Below are positions 47,752 through 55,398 of a stretch of DNA of 64,000 nucleotides, piece after piece. This DNA is from Actinomycetota bacterium (GTDB lineage Bacteria; Actinomycetota; Acidimicrobiia; Acidimicrobiales; Iamiaceae), in assembly GCA_019639075.1 (NCBI GenBank), contig JAHBSO010000002.1:287593-351592 (forward strand). The letters run 5' to 3'. Position 1 is the stretch's first letter. The number at the start of each line of letters is the position of its first letter. Position numbers and translations under genes: made by a program. Below the pieces are notes generated by a model, which worked only from the letters and a program-made list of their open reading frames with translations, did no database searches and was not told where the DNA came from.

Positions 47752-49282
47752 CCCCGGGCAAGCCGCCGGCCTCGACCGCCGGACGTTCCTCGCCGGGGCG
47801 GCGGCCACCGGCACCGCGCTCCTCGTCGGCTGCTCGACCGGCAGCGACGGCGGCCCGGCGTCGACCACCACCTCGTCGGTCGCGCCGGCGGCCCGCCCCG
47901 GTCTCGACGGCGGCGGCGTCCCCGACGAGGCGACGATCCACGGATGGATCGAGCGGATCGTCGAGCAGGGGATCCGTCGCCCCGGCTACCCGGCCGACGA
48001 GTGGACGACCGACTTCGTCGAGGACCGCTTCGGCGAGCTCGGCCTCGTCGACGTCCACCGCGAACCGGTGGCGGTGACCCGGTGGGAACCGCACCGGTGG
48101 TCGTTGGTCGCGACCCCCGACGGCGGCGACCCCGTCGACGTCGGGTGCTGGCCGATCCCCTACGGGGCCCCGACCGCCGGCCTCGACGTCGAGCTCCGGG
48201 CCCACGACGCCGACGACCCCGACGCGGTCCGAGGGGCCGCCGCGCTGGTGGCCACCGAGCTGGTCCGCCTACCGGCGACCGCCGCAGCGGCGGTGGGCGT
48301 GGCGCCCGACGAGGTCGCCGGTCGGGTCCACGACCCGGACGGCACGCTCGCTGAGGAGGAGCACGTGCTCCCCCACACCGGTCAGCGGAACCGGATCCTC
48401 GAACCCGTCGTCGCCGCCGGGGCCGCGGCCTTCATCGGTTCGGTCGTCGACTACCCGATCGACACCTGCCGCTACTTCGTCCCGTACAACGGCGAGCCCT
48501 CGCCCATCCCCGGGGTCTGGATCGCACCGTCCGACGCCCGGTGGCTGCAGGACCGGCTGGCCGAGGGGCCAGTGCGCGTGCACCTGGAGGTCGACGCCGA
48601 GCGCACCGAGGTCGAGACGGCCACGGTGGTCGGCGACCTCGCCGGGGCCGACGACCAGGTGGTGATCGTCGGGTCGCACCACGACGGCCCGTGGGCCTCC
48701 GCCGTGGAGGACGCGTCCGGTGTCGCGCTGGTGCTCGCCCAGGCCTCGTACTGGGCCGCCCAGCCCGTCGAGGACCGGCCCCACCGGCTCCGGTTCGTGC
48801 TGAACGGGGGGCACATGTGCGGTGCCGCCGGACTGCGCACCTACCTGGCGACCCACGCCGACGAGCTCGACGACGTCGTGCTGGAGGTCCACCTGGAGCA
48901 CGCCGCACTCGACGCGGAGGAGCGCGACGGCGAGCTGGTCGCGCTCGACCGGTGCGTCCCCCGGTGGTTCTTCACCTCACGGATCAGCGAGCTCGAGGAC
49001 GCGGTGATGTCGGCCATCACGACCGAGGACCTCCGCCGGTCGATGATCGTGGCGCCCACCGCGCTGGGCCAGCGGCCCCCGACCGACGGCGGGGCCTTCG
49101 CCGACGCCGGCGTCCCGATCGTGCAGTTCCTGGCCGCCCCCTGGTACCTCTTCGACGAGGTCGACACCATCGACAAGGTGGACCGGTCGAACCTCGTGGC
49201 CCTCACCCGGGCCGCGGCCCGGATCGTCGGGTCGACGCAGGGCCGGTCGGCCGCCGACCTCCGTTCCGACCCGGCCGGCTGA
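47741..49282 (+). CDS. Tat-exported M28-family peptidase, lipoprotein
   Basis: A 513-residue zinc aminopeptidase-type protein of family M28. The Tat signal has RRTFLAG (Arg13-Arg14) and a hydrophobic core ending VGC (Cys31), so it is folded before export and lipid-anchored. An inserted PA-like domain occupies about residues 130-300. The zinc site begins VIVGSHHDGPWAS, then VEDASGVAL supplies Asp; LEVHLEHAALD and a later PIVQF segment fit the rest. The GTG overlaps the propeller gene by 11 bases with GGAGGAG upstream, so both are made together. Confidence 0.85.
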   Translation: MGADPGQAAGLDRRTFLAGAAATGTALLVGCSTGSDGGPASTTTSSVAPAARPGLDGGGVPDEATIHGWIERIVEQGIRRPGYPADEWTTDFVEDRFGELGLVDVHREPVAVTRWEPHRWSLVATPDGGDPVDVGCWPIPYGAPTAGLDVELRAHDADDPDAVRGAAALVATELVRLPATAAAAVGVAPDEVAGRVHDPDGTLAEEEHVLPHTGQRNRILEPVVAAGAAAFIGSVVDYPIDTCRYFVPYNGEPSPIPGVWIAPSDARWLQDRLAEGPVRVHLEVDAERTEVETATVVGDLAGADDQVVIVGSHHDGPWASAVEDASGVALVLAQASYWAAQPVEDRPHRLRFVLNGGHMCGAAGLRTYLATHADELDDVVLEVHLEHAALDAEERDGELVALDRCVPRWFFTSRISELEDAVMSAITTEDLRRSMIVAPTALGQRPPTDGGAFADAGVPIVQFLAAPWYLFDEVDTIDKVDRSNLVALTRAAARIVGSTQGRSAADLRSDPAG

Positions 49283-49288
49283 CCCCTC

Positions 49289-49353
49289 CGACCGTCGAGC
49301 GAACTCCTTCCGATCGTCGAGCGGAAGCGAGCGCAGCGAGCGAAGTCGAGACG
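49289..49353. repeat. dispersed repeat family B
   Basis: Contains CGATCGTCGAGCGGAAGCGA followed by GCGCAGCGAGCGAAGTCGAGACG (49311-49353), with a partial copy just before it. It lies between the convergent peptidase and TauD-like genes, ending three bases from the latter's stop. Confidence 0.8.
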
Positions 49354-49356
49354 CCC

Positions 49357-50289
49357 TCAGAAGGGACGGTCGCCGATGACGGTGACGCGCTCCATGACCC
49401 GCCGCTGCGGCGAGTAGTCGGAGGTGGCGTAGTGCTGGGTCGCGCGGTTGTCCCAGATCGCCAGGTCGCCCACGGACCACTTCCACCGACACTGGTACTC
49501 CGGGTGGTCGGCCTGACGACACAGGTGCTCGAGCAGCTGGTCGCCCTCCTCCGGGTCGAGTCCGACGATGCCCGTGGTGAAGATGGCGTTCACGTAGAGG
49601 GTCTTTCGACCGGTCTCGGGGTGGGTGCGCACCACGGGGTGGACCGACGGCGGGAAGTTCTCCCGGGTCCGCTCCCGCTCCTCCGGGTCCATGAGCATCC
49701 CGAACGTGTCGATCCAGTCGTGCACCGCCTCCAATCCGTCGAGCCGCTCCTGGAGTGCGGGGTCGAGGCAGTCGTAGGCGGCGGCCATGTCGGCCCACAG
49801 CGTGTCCCCACCGGTGGGCGGCACCTCGACGGCCCGCAGCAGCGAGCCGAGCGACGGCACCGCTCGCCAGCTGACGTCGCTGTGCCAGACGTTCTCGTAG
49901 CCGGTCAACGCCTCGTTCTTCTCGAAGCGGACCGTCGTCGGGAGGTCCGCGCGGTTGATGAGGAAGGGGTGGGACTCCAGCTCCCCCCATCGCGCCCCGA
50001 GCGCGGTGTGCGACTCGGGATCGAGCCCGGCGTCACGGAAGAACAGCACCTTCCACTCGAGCAGGGCCCGGTGCACCTCAGCGAAGGTGTCGTCGTCCAT
50101 GGCCACCAGGTCGACGCCGACCACCTCGGCCCCGATCGTCGGGGTGAGCGGACGGAGCTCGAACCGCTCGTACGGCCGGTCGACCCAGTCGGCGGGGGTC
50201 CGGGCGGCGACCTGCGGACCGAACCGCAGGCCGGACCGGAACGGACGGGGGGCCGTCCATGGCTCGTGGGCGTGCAGGACGTCGGTCAT
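49357..50289 (-). CDS. TauD/TfdA-family Fe(II)/2-oxoglutarate dioxygenase
   Basis: A 310-residue non-haem iron dioxygenase. The facial triad is present: His136 and Asp138 in VWHSDVSW, and the distal His in NRATQHYATSDY. The 2-oxoglutarate-binding Arg lies in PQRRVMERVTVIGD. Family members split taurine, alkylsulfates or aryloxyalkanoates; which one is not evident. Its ATG overlaps the TetR stop (ATGA), so the regulator and enzyme form a two-gene operon. Confidence 0.9.
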   Translation of the reverse strand: MTDVLHAHEPWTAPRPFRSGLRFGPQVAARTPADWVDRPYERFELRPLTPTIGAEVVGVDLVAMDDDTFAEVHRALLEWKVLFFRDAGLDPESHTALGARWGELESHPFLINRADLPTTVRFEKNEALTGYENVWHSDVSWRAVPSLGSLLRAVEVPPTGGDTLWADMAAAYDCLDPALQERLDGLEAVHDWIDTFGMLMDPEERERTRENFPPSVHPVVRTHPETGRKTLYVNAIFTTGIVGLDPEEGDQLLEHLCRQADHPEYQCRWKWSVGDLAIWDNRATQHYATSDYSPQRRVMERVTVIGDRPF

Positions 50290-50924
50290 GGGGTGCTCCC
50301 TGCGGTCGTGCGCTCGGCGGCGCGTGCGGTGAGGACGGCCCGGCAGGTGCCGGCGAGATCGGCTCGGAGCGCGTCGGCCGATGGTCGTCGTTCGTCGTCG
50401 TGCCCGCGCCACTCCCAGCCGGCGATCGTGCCGATGAGGAGGGTCGTCATCTGGTCGATGCGTTCGAGGCGGTGCTCGAAGGGCCCGTCGAGGCGGGAGA
50501 GGATCAGCTCGACCACCCGACGGAAGCTCGACAGCACGGGGGCGTCGGCCACGACCCCCTGCGCGAAGGTGTCCCACCTCGCCCGCACCAGGAAGCGGGC
50601 GTACCAGCCGTCGGTCTCCTCCACGACCTCGACCAGGGGCCGGACGGTGGCGTCGACGAAGCCCTCCAGGTCGTCGCGGCCTTGCGCGGCGAGGTCGTCG
50701 AGGAGCCGGTGGCGACGGTCGTTCACCTCGCGCATGCGGTGCTCGAACACGGCCGCCACGAGGCCGGCGCGGTCGCCGAAGTGGTACTGGGCGGCCGAGT
50801 GGTTCCGCTGGCCGGCGGCGGCGGAGATGTCGCGCAACGACACCGATTCGATGCCCCGCTCGGCGAAGAGCCGCTCGGCCGCCTGGATCAGCGTCGTGCT
50901 CGCCACCTCACCACGTGTTGCCAT
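50286..50924 (-). CDS. TetR/AcrR family regulator of the TauD-like gene
   Basis: A 212-residue regulator. The helix-turn-helix includes AERLFAERGIESVSLRDISA and NHSAAQYHFGDRAGLVAAVF, and a C-terminal ligand domain with several Trp follows (for example GWEWRGHDD). It is transcribed with the dioxygenase. A perfect palindrome in its own promoter suggests autorepression. The ATG is only six bases from the -10 box, so the mRNA is probably leaderless. Confidence 0.9.
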   Translation of the reverse strand: MATRGEVASTTLIQAAERLFAERGIESVSLRDISAAAGQRNHSAAQYHFGDRAGLVAAVFEHRMREVNDRRHRLLDDLAAQGRDDLEGFVDATVRPLVEVVEETDGWYARFLVRARWDTFAQGVVADAPVLSSFRRVVELILSRLDGPFEHRLERIDQMTTLLIGTIAGWEWRGHDDERRPSADALRADLAGTCRAVLTARAAERTTAGSTP

Positions 50925-50930
50925 GTCCCG

Positions 50931-50959
50931 GTTCTACGACAGATGACTTACTAAGTCAA
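50931..50959 (-). promoter_or_regulatory. tetR-tauD promoter, leaderless type
   Basis: Minus-strand -35 TTGACT (50954-50959), a 17-base spacer and -10 TAGAAC (50931-50936). The ATG follows six bases after the -10, placing the start point on the start codon. Confidence 0.7.
50944..50958. promoter_or_regulatory. TetR-type operator palindrome
   Basis: TGACTTA, one base, TAAGTCA: a perfect 7-1-7 palindrome covering the -35 hexamer and part of the spacer of the promoter that drives the TetR gene. The size is typical of TetR-family operators. Confidence 0.7.
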
Positions 50960-50975
50960 CCGTCGTAAATGGCTG

Positions 50976-51054
50976 CGATCGTCGAGCGAGAGCGAGCGCA
51001 GCACCTCCACCCGATCGTCGAGCGAGAGCGAGCGCAGCGAGCGAAGTCGAGACG
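50976..51054. repeat. dispersed repeat family B, tandem
   Basis: Two copies starting CGATCGTCGAGCGAGAGCGA (50976 and 51012). The second is complete to GCGAGCGAAGTCGAGACG. It lies immediately downstream of the truA stop. Confidence 0.8.
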
Positions 51055-51057
51055 CCG

Positions 51058-51888
51058 TCAGCCGCCCGACGACCAGCCGTCGTAGCGGACGGTCCAGAGC
51101 GTGAGGCCCTGGGGCGGGGCCAGGTCGCCGGCCCGGTTGCGGTCACCCGAGCGGATGATGTCGAGCAGGTCGCCGGCGTGGAGCCGCCCCCGTCCCGCGT
51201 CGACCATGGTGCCGACCACCGAGCGGACCATCTGGTGACAGAACGACGACGCCTCGATCTCGAAGCGGAGGTCGCCGCCCCCCTCGTCGGTCCACGCCGC
51301 GGCCGTGACCCGGCGAACCAACGAGGCCGGCTCGCCGTCGCGGCGCTTGGGTCGGCGGCAGAAGGCCGCGAAGTCGTGCTCGCCGATGAACGGGTCGCAC
51401 GCCAGCTGGAGCGACGGCAGGTGCAGCGGCTCGGCGACGTGCCAGGCCAGGTGGGCCTGGAACGGGTCCGGGGCCGGACGGTTCACGATGCGGTACCGGT
51501 ACCGGCGGGCCGTGGCCGAGAAGCGGGCGTCGAAGTCGTCGGGCACCACCGCCGCGTCGGTCACCGCGATCGACGGCCCGCACATCTTGTTCACCGAGCG
51601 GAGCAGCCCCACGGCGTCGAACCGCCCGCGCTCGACGTCGAAGGTCACCACCTGCGCCCGGGCGTGCACGCCTTTGTCGGTGCGCCCGGCGCACGTCAGC
51701 TCGACGTCCTGGCCGAGCACCGTCCCCAGGGCCGCAGCGAGCGTCCCGCCGACGGTCCGCACGCCGGCGTTGATCGCGAACCCGTGGTACGCGGTGCCGT
51801 CGTAGGCGACGACGAGCCGCACCCGCTCGGTCGGCCCGTGCGGGCCGTGGTGCTCGGCGGGCACCTCCGCGGCTTCGAACAAGGTCAC
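51058..51888 (-). CDS. truA: tRNA pseudouridine(38-40) synthase TruA
   Basis: Isomerises uridines 38-40 of the tRNA anticodon arm. The 276-residue protein has catalytic Asp71 in CAGRTDKGVHARAQ, YDGTAYHGFAIN near the start, RRYRYRIVNRPAPDP in the middle, and FCHQMVRSVVGTMVDAGRG near the end. It is in the conserved place after rplQ, though 159 bases holding a large hairpin separate the two. Confidence 0.96.
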   Translation of the reverse strand: MTLFEAAEVPAEHHGPHGPTERVRLVVAYDGTAYHGFAINAGVRTVGGTLAAALGTVLGQDVELTCAGRTDKGVHARAQVVTFDVERGRFDAVGLLRSVNKMCGPSIAVTDAAVVPDDFDARFSATARRYRYRIVNRPAPDPFQAHLAWHVAEPLHLPSLQLACDPFIGEHDFAAFCRRPKRRDGEPASLVRRVTAAAWTDEGGGDLRFEIEASSFCHQMVRSVVGTMVDAGRGRLHAGDLLDIIRSGDRNRAGDLAPPQGLTLWTVRYDGWSSGG

Positions 51889-51920
51889 GGCGTCCGAACC
51901 TACACGTCACCCCAAAACCT

Positions 51921-51971
51921 CGAACTGGCGTAGCTCGGGGTGGGAGAACCACCACGAGCTACGCCAGTTCG
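51921..51971. terminator. large hairpin between rplQ and truA
   Basis: Perfect 17-bp arms (51921-51937 and 51955-51971; CGAACTGGCGTAGCTCG and its complement) around a 17-base centre that can itself pair (GGTGG with CCACC). A likely terminator or processing site for the alpha operon. It is unrelated to repeat families A and B. Confidence 0.65.
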
Positions 51972-51998
51972 GCGAGGCGGGGTGCGCACGGGGTGCGC

Positions 51999-52044
51999 GG
52001 GCGCGGTGCCGCGCGGGCGCGGTGTCGCGCGGGCGCGGTGCGCC
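51999..52044. repeat. 16-bp tandem repeat next to rplQ stop
   Basis: Nearly three copies of GGGCGCGGTGCCGCGC (second copy with T for C), ending three bases before the rplQ stop codon. Non-coding; likely to slip. Confidence 0.75.
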
Positions 52045-52047
52045 GGG

Positions 52048-52401
52048 TCAGACCAGCTCGATGCGCGCCATCGGGGCGTTGTCGCCCTGGCGCGGGCCCA
52101 GCTTGAGGATGCGGGTGTAGCCGCCGTTGCGCTCGGCGTAGCGCGGGCCGACGTCCTCGAAGAGCTTGGCGGCGATCTCCTTGTCGTTCAGGTACGCGAC
52201 GACCTGACGGTGGTTGTGGAGGCCGCCCTTCTTGGCCTTGGTGATCATCTTCTCGGCCACGGGCCGCAGGGCCTTGGCCTTGGCCTCGGTGGTGGTGATG
52301 CCCTCGGCCGCGATCAGCGACGCGACGAGGTTCGCCATCATCAGGCGCTGGTGGGCCGCGTCGCCGCCGAAGCGACGTCCCTTCTTCGGGGTTGCAGGCA
52401 T
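52048..52401 (-). CDS. rplQ: 50S ribosomal protein L17
   Basis: A 117-residue L17 near the polypeptide exit tunnel. It has [40 protein letters not shown] and the C-terminal [20 protein letters not shown]. It starts one base after the rpoA stop; last gene of the alpha operon. Confidence 0.98.
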   Translation of the reverse strand: MPATPKKGRRFGGDAAHQRLMMANLVASLIAAEGITTTEAKAKALRPVAEKMITKAKKGGLHNHRQVVAYLNDKEIAAKLFEDVGPRYAERNGGYTRILKLGPRQGDNAPMARIELV

Positions 52402-52402
52402 G

Positions 52403-53341
52403 TCACTCCATCCCGCGGAGCGCCAGGCCCCGCTCGTTCAGCTTCTCCTTGACCTCGTCGAGCGACTTCTGGCCGAAGTTGGTGATGGCCAGGAGGTCGT
52501 CCTCGCTCTTGCGCAGGAGCTCGCCGACGGTGTTGACCTGGGCGCGCTTGAGGCAGTTGCGGGGACGCTCGGAGAGATCGAGGTCCTCGATCGGGGTCTC
52601 GAGCTCCGGCGACGAGGCAACGGTGGCGCTCGTCTCGCCCAGCTCGAGGGTGGGCGGCTCGTCGCTCATCTCGGCGACGAGCTGCACCAGCTTGGTGAGC
52701 GTGTCGCCGGCCGACGCGAGGGCGTCGCGGGGCGTGATGGAGCCGTCGGTCTCGACGTCGAGCACCAGCCGGTCGTAGTTGGTGTCCATCTCGACGCGGG
52801 TGGGCTCGACCAGGAAGGTCACGCGGCGCACCGGCGAGAAGATGGCGTCGACCGGGATCACGCCGATGGCGTTGGTGCCCTTGTCGCGATCGGCCGAGAG
52901 GTAGCCGCGGCCGCGCTCGACGGTGAGGTCGAGGGCGAGGCGGCCCTTCTCGTTCAACGTGGCGACGACGTGGTCCGCGTTGAGGATCTCGACGTCGGAC
53001 GTGGTCTGGATGTCGGCCCCGGTGATGGTGGCCGGGCCCCGCACGTCGATGCGGAGGGTGACCGGCTCGTCGGAGGTCGACGTGAGCACCAGGTCCTTCA
53101 GGTTCAGGATGATGTCGGTGACGTCCTCGGTGACGCCGGTGATGGTGTCGAACTCGTGGAGCGCGTCGTCGAAGCGGACCGCCGTGATGGCGGCGCCGGG
53201 GATCGAAGACAGCAGGGTCCGCCGCAGCGAGTTGCCGAGCGTGTGGCCGAAACCGGGCTCGAGCGGGCTGACGGAGAACCGCTGGCGGTTGCGCTCTTCC
53301 TCACCGACGGGCTCGACCGTGGGGCGCTGAATGACCAGCAT
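52403..53341 (-). CDS. rpoA: DNA-directed RNA polymerase alpha subunit
   Basis: A 312-residue alpha subunit. The N-terminal dimerisation domain has [20 protein letters not shown] and [16 protein letters not shown]. The C-terminal domain that binds UP elements and activators has [20 protein letters not shown] and [14 protein letters not shown]. The ATG at 53341 gives the family N-terminus [12 protein letters not shown]; a longer upstream frame was rejected. Confidence 0.98.
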   Translation of the reverse strand: MLVIQRPTVEPVGEEERNRQRFSVSPLEPGFGHTLGNSLRRTLLSSIPGAAITAVRFDDALHEFDTITGVTEDVTDIILNLKDLVLTSTSDEPVTLRIDVRGPATITGADIQTTSDVEILNADHVVATLNEKGRLALDLTVERGRGYLSADRDKGTNAIGVIPVDAIFSPVRRVTFLVEPTRVEMDTNYDRLVLDVETDGSITPRDALASAGDTLTKLVQLVAEMSDEPPTLELGETSATVASSPELETPIEDLDLSERPRNCLKRAQVNTVGELLRKSEDDLLAITNFGQKSLDEVKEKLNERGLALRGME

Positions 53342-53373
53342 GTGACCTTCCTCAGGGATTGATCGGTGGGGAG

Positions 53374-53988
53374 TTACTTCGAGTAGAGCTCGACGATGAG
53401 CTGCTCGCGGACCGGCACGTCGATCTGCGACCGGACCGGCAGCTCGTTGACCGTGACCTGGAAGCCGTTGTCGCCGACCTCGATCCAACCGGGCTTGAGC
53501 CGGTCGACGGTGTCGATGTTGTGGCGGATCACGATCATCTGGCGGGACTTGTCCCGCAGGGAGATGACATCGCCCTTGCGCACCCGGTAGCTCGGGATGT
53601 CGACCCGGCGGCCGTTGACGTTGACCATGCCGTGGTTGACGAACTGACGGGCCTGGGGGCGGGTGGAGGCCCAGCCGGCGCGGAAGACGATGTTGTCGAG
53701 GCGCTGCTCCAGCATGCGGAGCAGGTTCTCGCCGGTGACGCCCTTCTGGCGGGAGGCTTCCTTGTAGAGGTTCGAGAACTGACGCTCGAGCACCCCGTAG
53801 ATGTACTTGGCCTTCTGCTTCTCCTGGAGCTGCAGCAAGTACTCCGACGGCTGGCGACGGCGGCTGCGGCCGTGCTCACCCGGGGGGTAGGGGCGCTTGT
53901 TGAGGGCCTTGGAGCCCTTCTCGTTCTCGAAGATGTTGACGCCGAGGCGCCGGGAGATCTTGACCTTGGGGCCGGTGTAGCGAGCCAT
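53374..53988 (-). CDS. rpsD: 30S ribosomal protein S4
   Basis: A 204-residue S4. It begins ARYTGPKVKISRRLGVN, and the S4 RNA-binding domain holds RLDNIVFRAGWASTRPQARQ and VNVNGRRVDIPSYRVRKGD. The N-terminal zinc-finger Cys of some bacteria are absent. Between rpsK and rpoA. Confidence 0.98.
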   Translation of the reverse strand: MARYTGPKVKISRRLGVNIFENEKGSKALNKRPYPPGEHGRSRRRQPSEYLLQLQEKQKAKYIYGVLERQFSNLYKEASRQKGVTGENLLRMLEQRLDNIVFRAGWASTRPQARQFVNHGMVNVNGRRVDIPSYRVRKGDVISLRDKSRQMIVIRHNIDTVDRLKPGWIEVGDNGFQVTVNELPVRSQIDVPVREQLIVELYSK

Positions 53989-54006
53989 GTGTTCCTTCTC
54001 CCCGGA

Positions 54007-54405
54007 TCAGATCCGGCGCCGCTTCGGCGGGCGGCAGCCGTTGTGGGGCATGGGGGTCACGTCCTTGACGCCGGTCACCTCGATGCCGGTGTTCTGGATG
54101 GAGCGGACCGCGGTCTCGCGACCGGAGCCCGGGCCCTTGGCCAGGACGTCGACCTTGCGGACGCCGTGCTCCATGGCCCGGCGGGCGGCCTGCTCGGCGG
54201 CCTGCTGCGCGGCGTAGGGCGTGCTCTTGCGGGAGCCCTTGAACCCGACGTTGCCGGCCGAGGCCCAGGAGATGACGTTGCCCTCCTGGTCGGTGATCGA
54301 GATGATCGTGTTGTTGAACGAGCTCTTGATGTGCGCCACCCCGTAGGTGACGTTCTTGCGTTCCTTGCGACGGGGGCGACGGGCCCCGGGCTTGGCCTTG
54401 GCCAT
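54007..54405 (-). CDS. rpsK: 30S ribosomal protein S11
   Basis: A 132-residue S11 with [40 protein letters not shown] and the C-terminal [14 protein letters not shown]. The ATG shares one base with the rpsM stop. Confidence 0.98.
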   Translation of the reverse strand: MAKAKPGARRPRRKERKNVTYGVAHIKSSFNNTIISITDQEGNVISWASAGNVGFKGSRKSTPYAAQQAAEQAARRAMEHGVRKVDVLAKGPGSGRETAVRSIQNTGIEVTGVKDVTPMPHNGCRPPKRRRI

Positions 54406-54782
54406 TACTTGCGCACCTTCTTCTTCCCAGCGACGGTCTTCTTCGGGCCCTTGCGGGTCCGGGCGTTCGTGTGGGTGCGCTGGCCGCGCACCGGCAGGCC
54501 CTTGCGGTGACGGAGGCCCTGGTACGAGCCGATCTCCATCTTCCGCTTGATGTCCTGCTGCACCTCGCGCTTGAGGTCGCCCTCGACCTTGATGTGCTCG
54601 TCGATGTGGGCGCGGATCCGGTTGACCTCCTCGTCGGTGAGGTCGCGGGTGCGGGTGTTCTCGTCGATCCCGGTCGCGGCGCAGATCTGCGACGCGGTGG
54701 TCCGGCCGATGCCGAACACGTAGGTCAACGAGATGACGAGCCGCTTCTCGCGGGGGATGTCGACGCCGGCGATGCGTGCCAT
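54405..54782 (-). CDS. rpsM: 30S ribosomal protein S13
   Basis: A 125-residue S13. It begins [20 protein letters not shown], contains [20 protein letters not shown] and ends in a Lys/Arg-rich tail. It starts two bases after the rpmJ stop. Confidence 0.98.
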   Translation of the reverse strand: MARIAGVDIPREKRLVISLTYVFGIGRTTASQICAATGIDENTRTRDLTDEEVNRIRAHIDEHIKVEGDLKREVQQDIKRKMEIGSYQGLRHRKGLPVRGQRTHTNARTRKGPKKTVAGKKKVRK

Positions 54783-54784
54783 GG

Positions 54785-54901
54785 CTAGCCCTGCCTCTGC
54801 TTGTGCCGTGGGTTGGAGGAGCAGATGACGTGGACCCGGCCGTGACGGCGGATCACCTTGCAGTGCTCACAGATTGGTTTGACGCTTGGTTGGACCTTCA
54901 T
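54785..54901 (-). CDS. rpmJ: 50S ribosomal protein L36
   Basis: A 38-residue L36 of the zinc-binding type: [20 protein letters not shown], then [18 protein letters not shown]. Cys11, Cys14, Cys27 and His33 make the zinc site. It is conserved between infA and rpsM. Confidence 0.97.
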   Translation of the reverse strand: MKVQPSVKPICEHCKVIRRHGRVHVICSSNPRHKQRQG

Positions 54902-54942
54902 CGGTGCCTCGGAGTTGGTCGACCGATCGCTCTGGGCGACGG

Positions 54943-55167
54943 CTACTTGTAGCGGTAGGTGATGCGACCGCGGGTGAGGTCGTACGGGGTGAGCTCGACC
55001 TGCACTCGGTCACCCGGCAGGATGCGGATGTAGTGCATCCGCATCTTCCCGGAGATGTGCGCGAGTACCTCGTGCCCGTTCTGCAGCTCCACGCGGAACA
55101 TCGCGTTCTTCTGCGCCTCGAGCACGGTGCCTTCGAGGACGATGGCGTCTTCTTTGGGCTTGGGCAG
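54943..55167 (-). CDS. infA: translation initiation factor IF-1, CTG start
   Basis: A 74-residue OB-fold initiation factor. The core reads [20 protein letters not shown], then [19 protein letters not shown] and the final [11 protein letters not shown]. The conserved N-terminal [13 protein letters not shown] lies upstream of the only ATG/GTG/TTG-type start (GTG at 55125). The frame reaches back to a CTG at 55167 with AGGAG spaced eight or nine bases before it and no other candidate start. A start at CTG is therefore proposed. It has its own promoter because an inserted gene cuts it off from map. Confidence 0.93.
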   Translation of the reverse strand: MPKPKEDAIVLEGTVLEAQKNAMFRVELQNGHEVLAHISGKMRMHYIRILPGDRVQVELTPYDLTRGRITYRYK

Positions 55168-55248
55168 GGGAAATGCTCCTGATCGAACTTGCGGGGTCGG
55201 CCGCGAGCGACGCGCCGGAGGCGCGACCCCGCTCAGGGCCGAAGGAAG

Positions 55249-55277
55249 ATGCTAACGCGACCCCCGCCGAGGTCCAA
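55249..55277 (-). promoter_or_regulatory. infA-rpmJ-alpha operon promoter
   Basis: Minus-strand -35 TTGGAC (55272-55277), a 17-base spacer and -10 TAGCAT (55249-55254). A leader of about 75 bases with a GCGCC/GGCGC hairpin follows before the infA CTG. Confidence 0.7.
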
Positions 55278-55398
55278 GTTGACGGTCCTATCACATGCCA
55301 GGAGCGTGCGCGGGGACCGTCCGGAGCGTACCCATCGGCGCGGGTAGTGTGCCCCACGGGTCGACGGACGGGGGGTCCGGCGCCCGGGGGAGGCCGAC

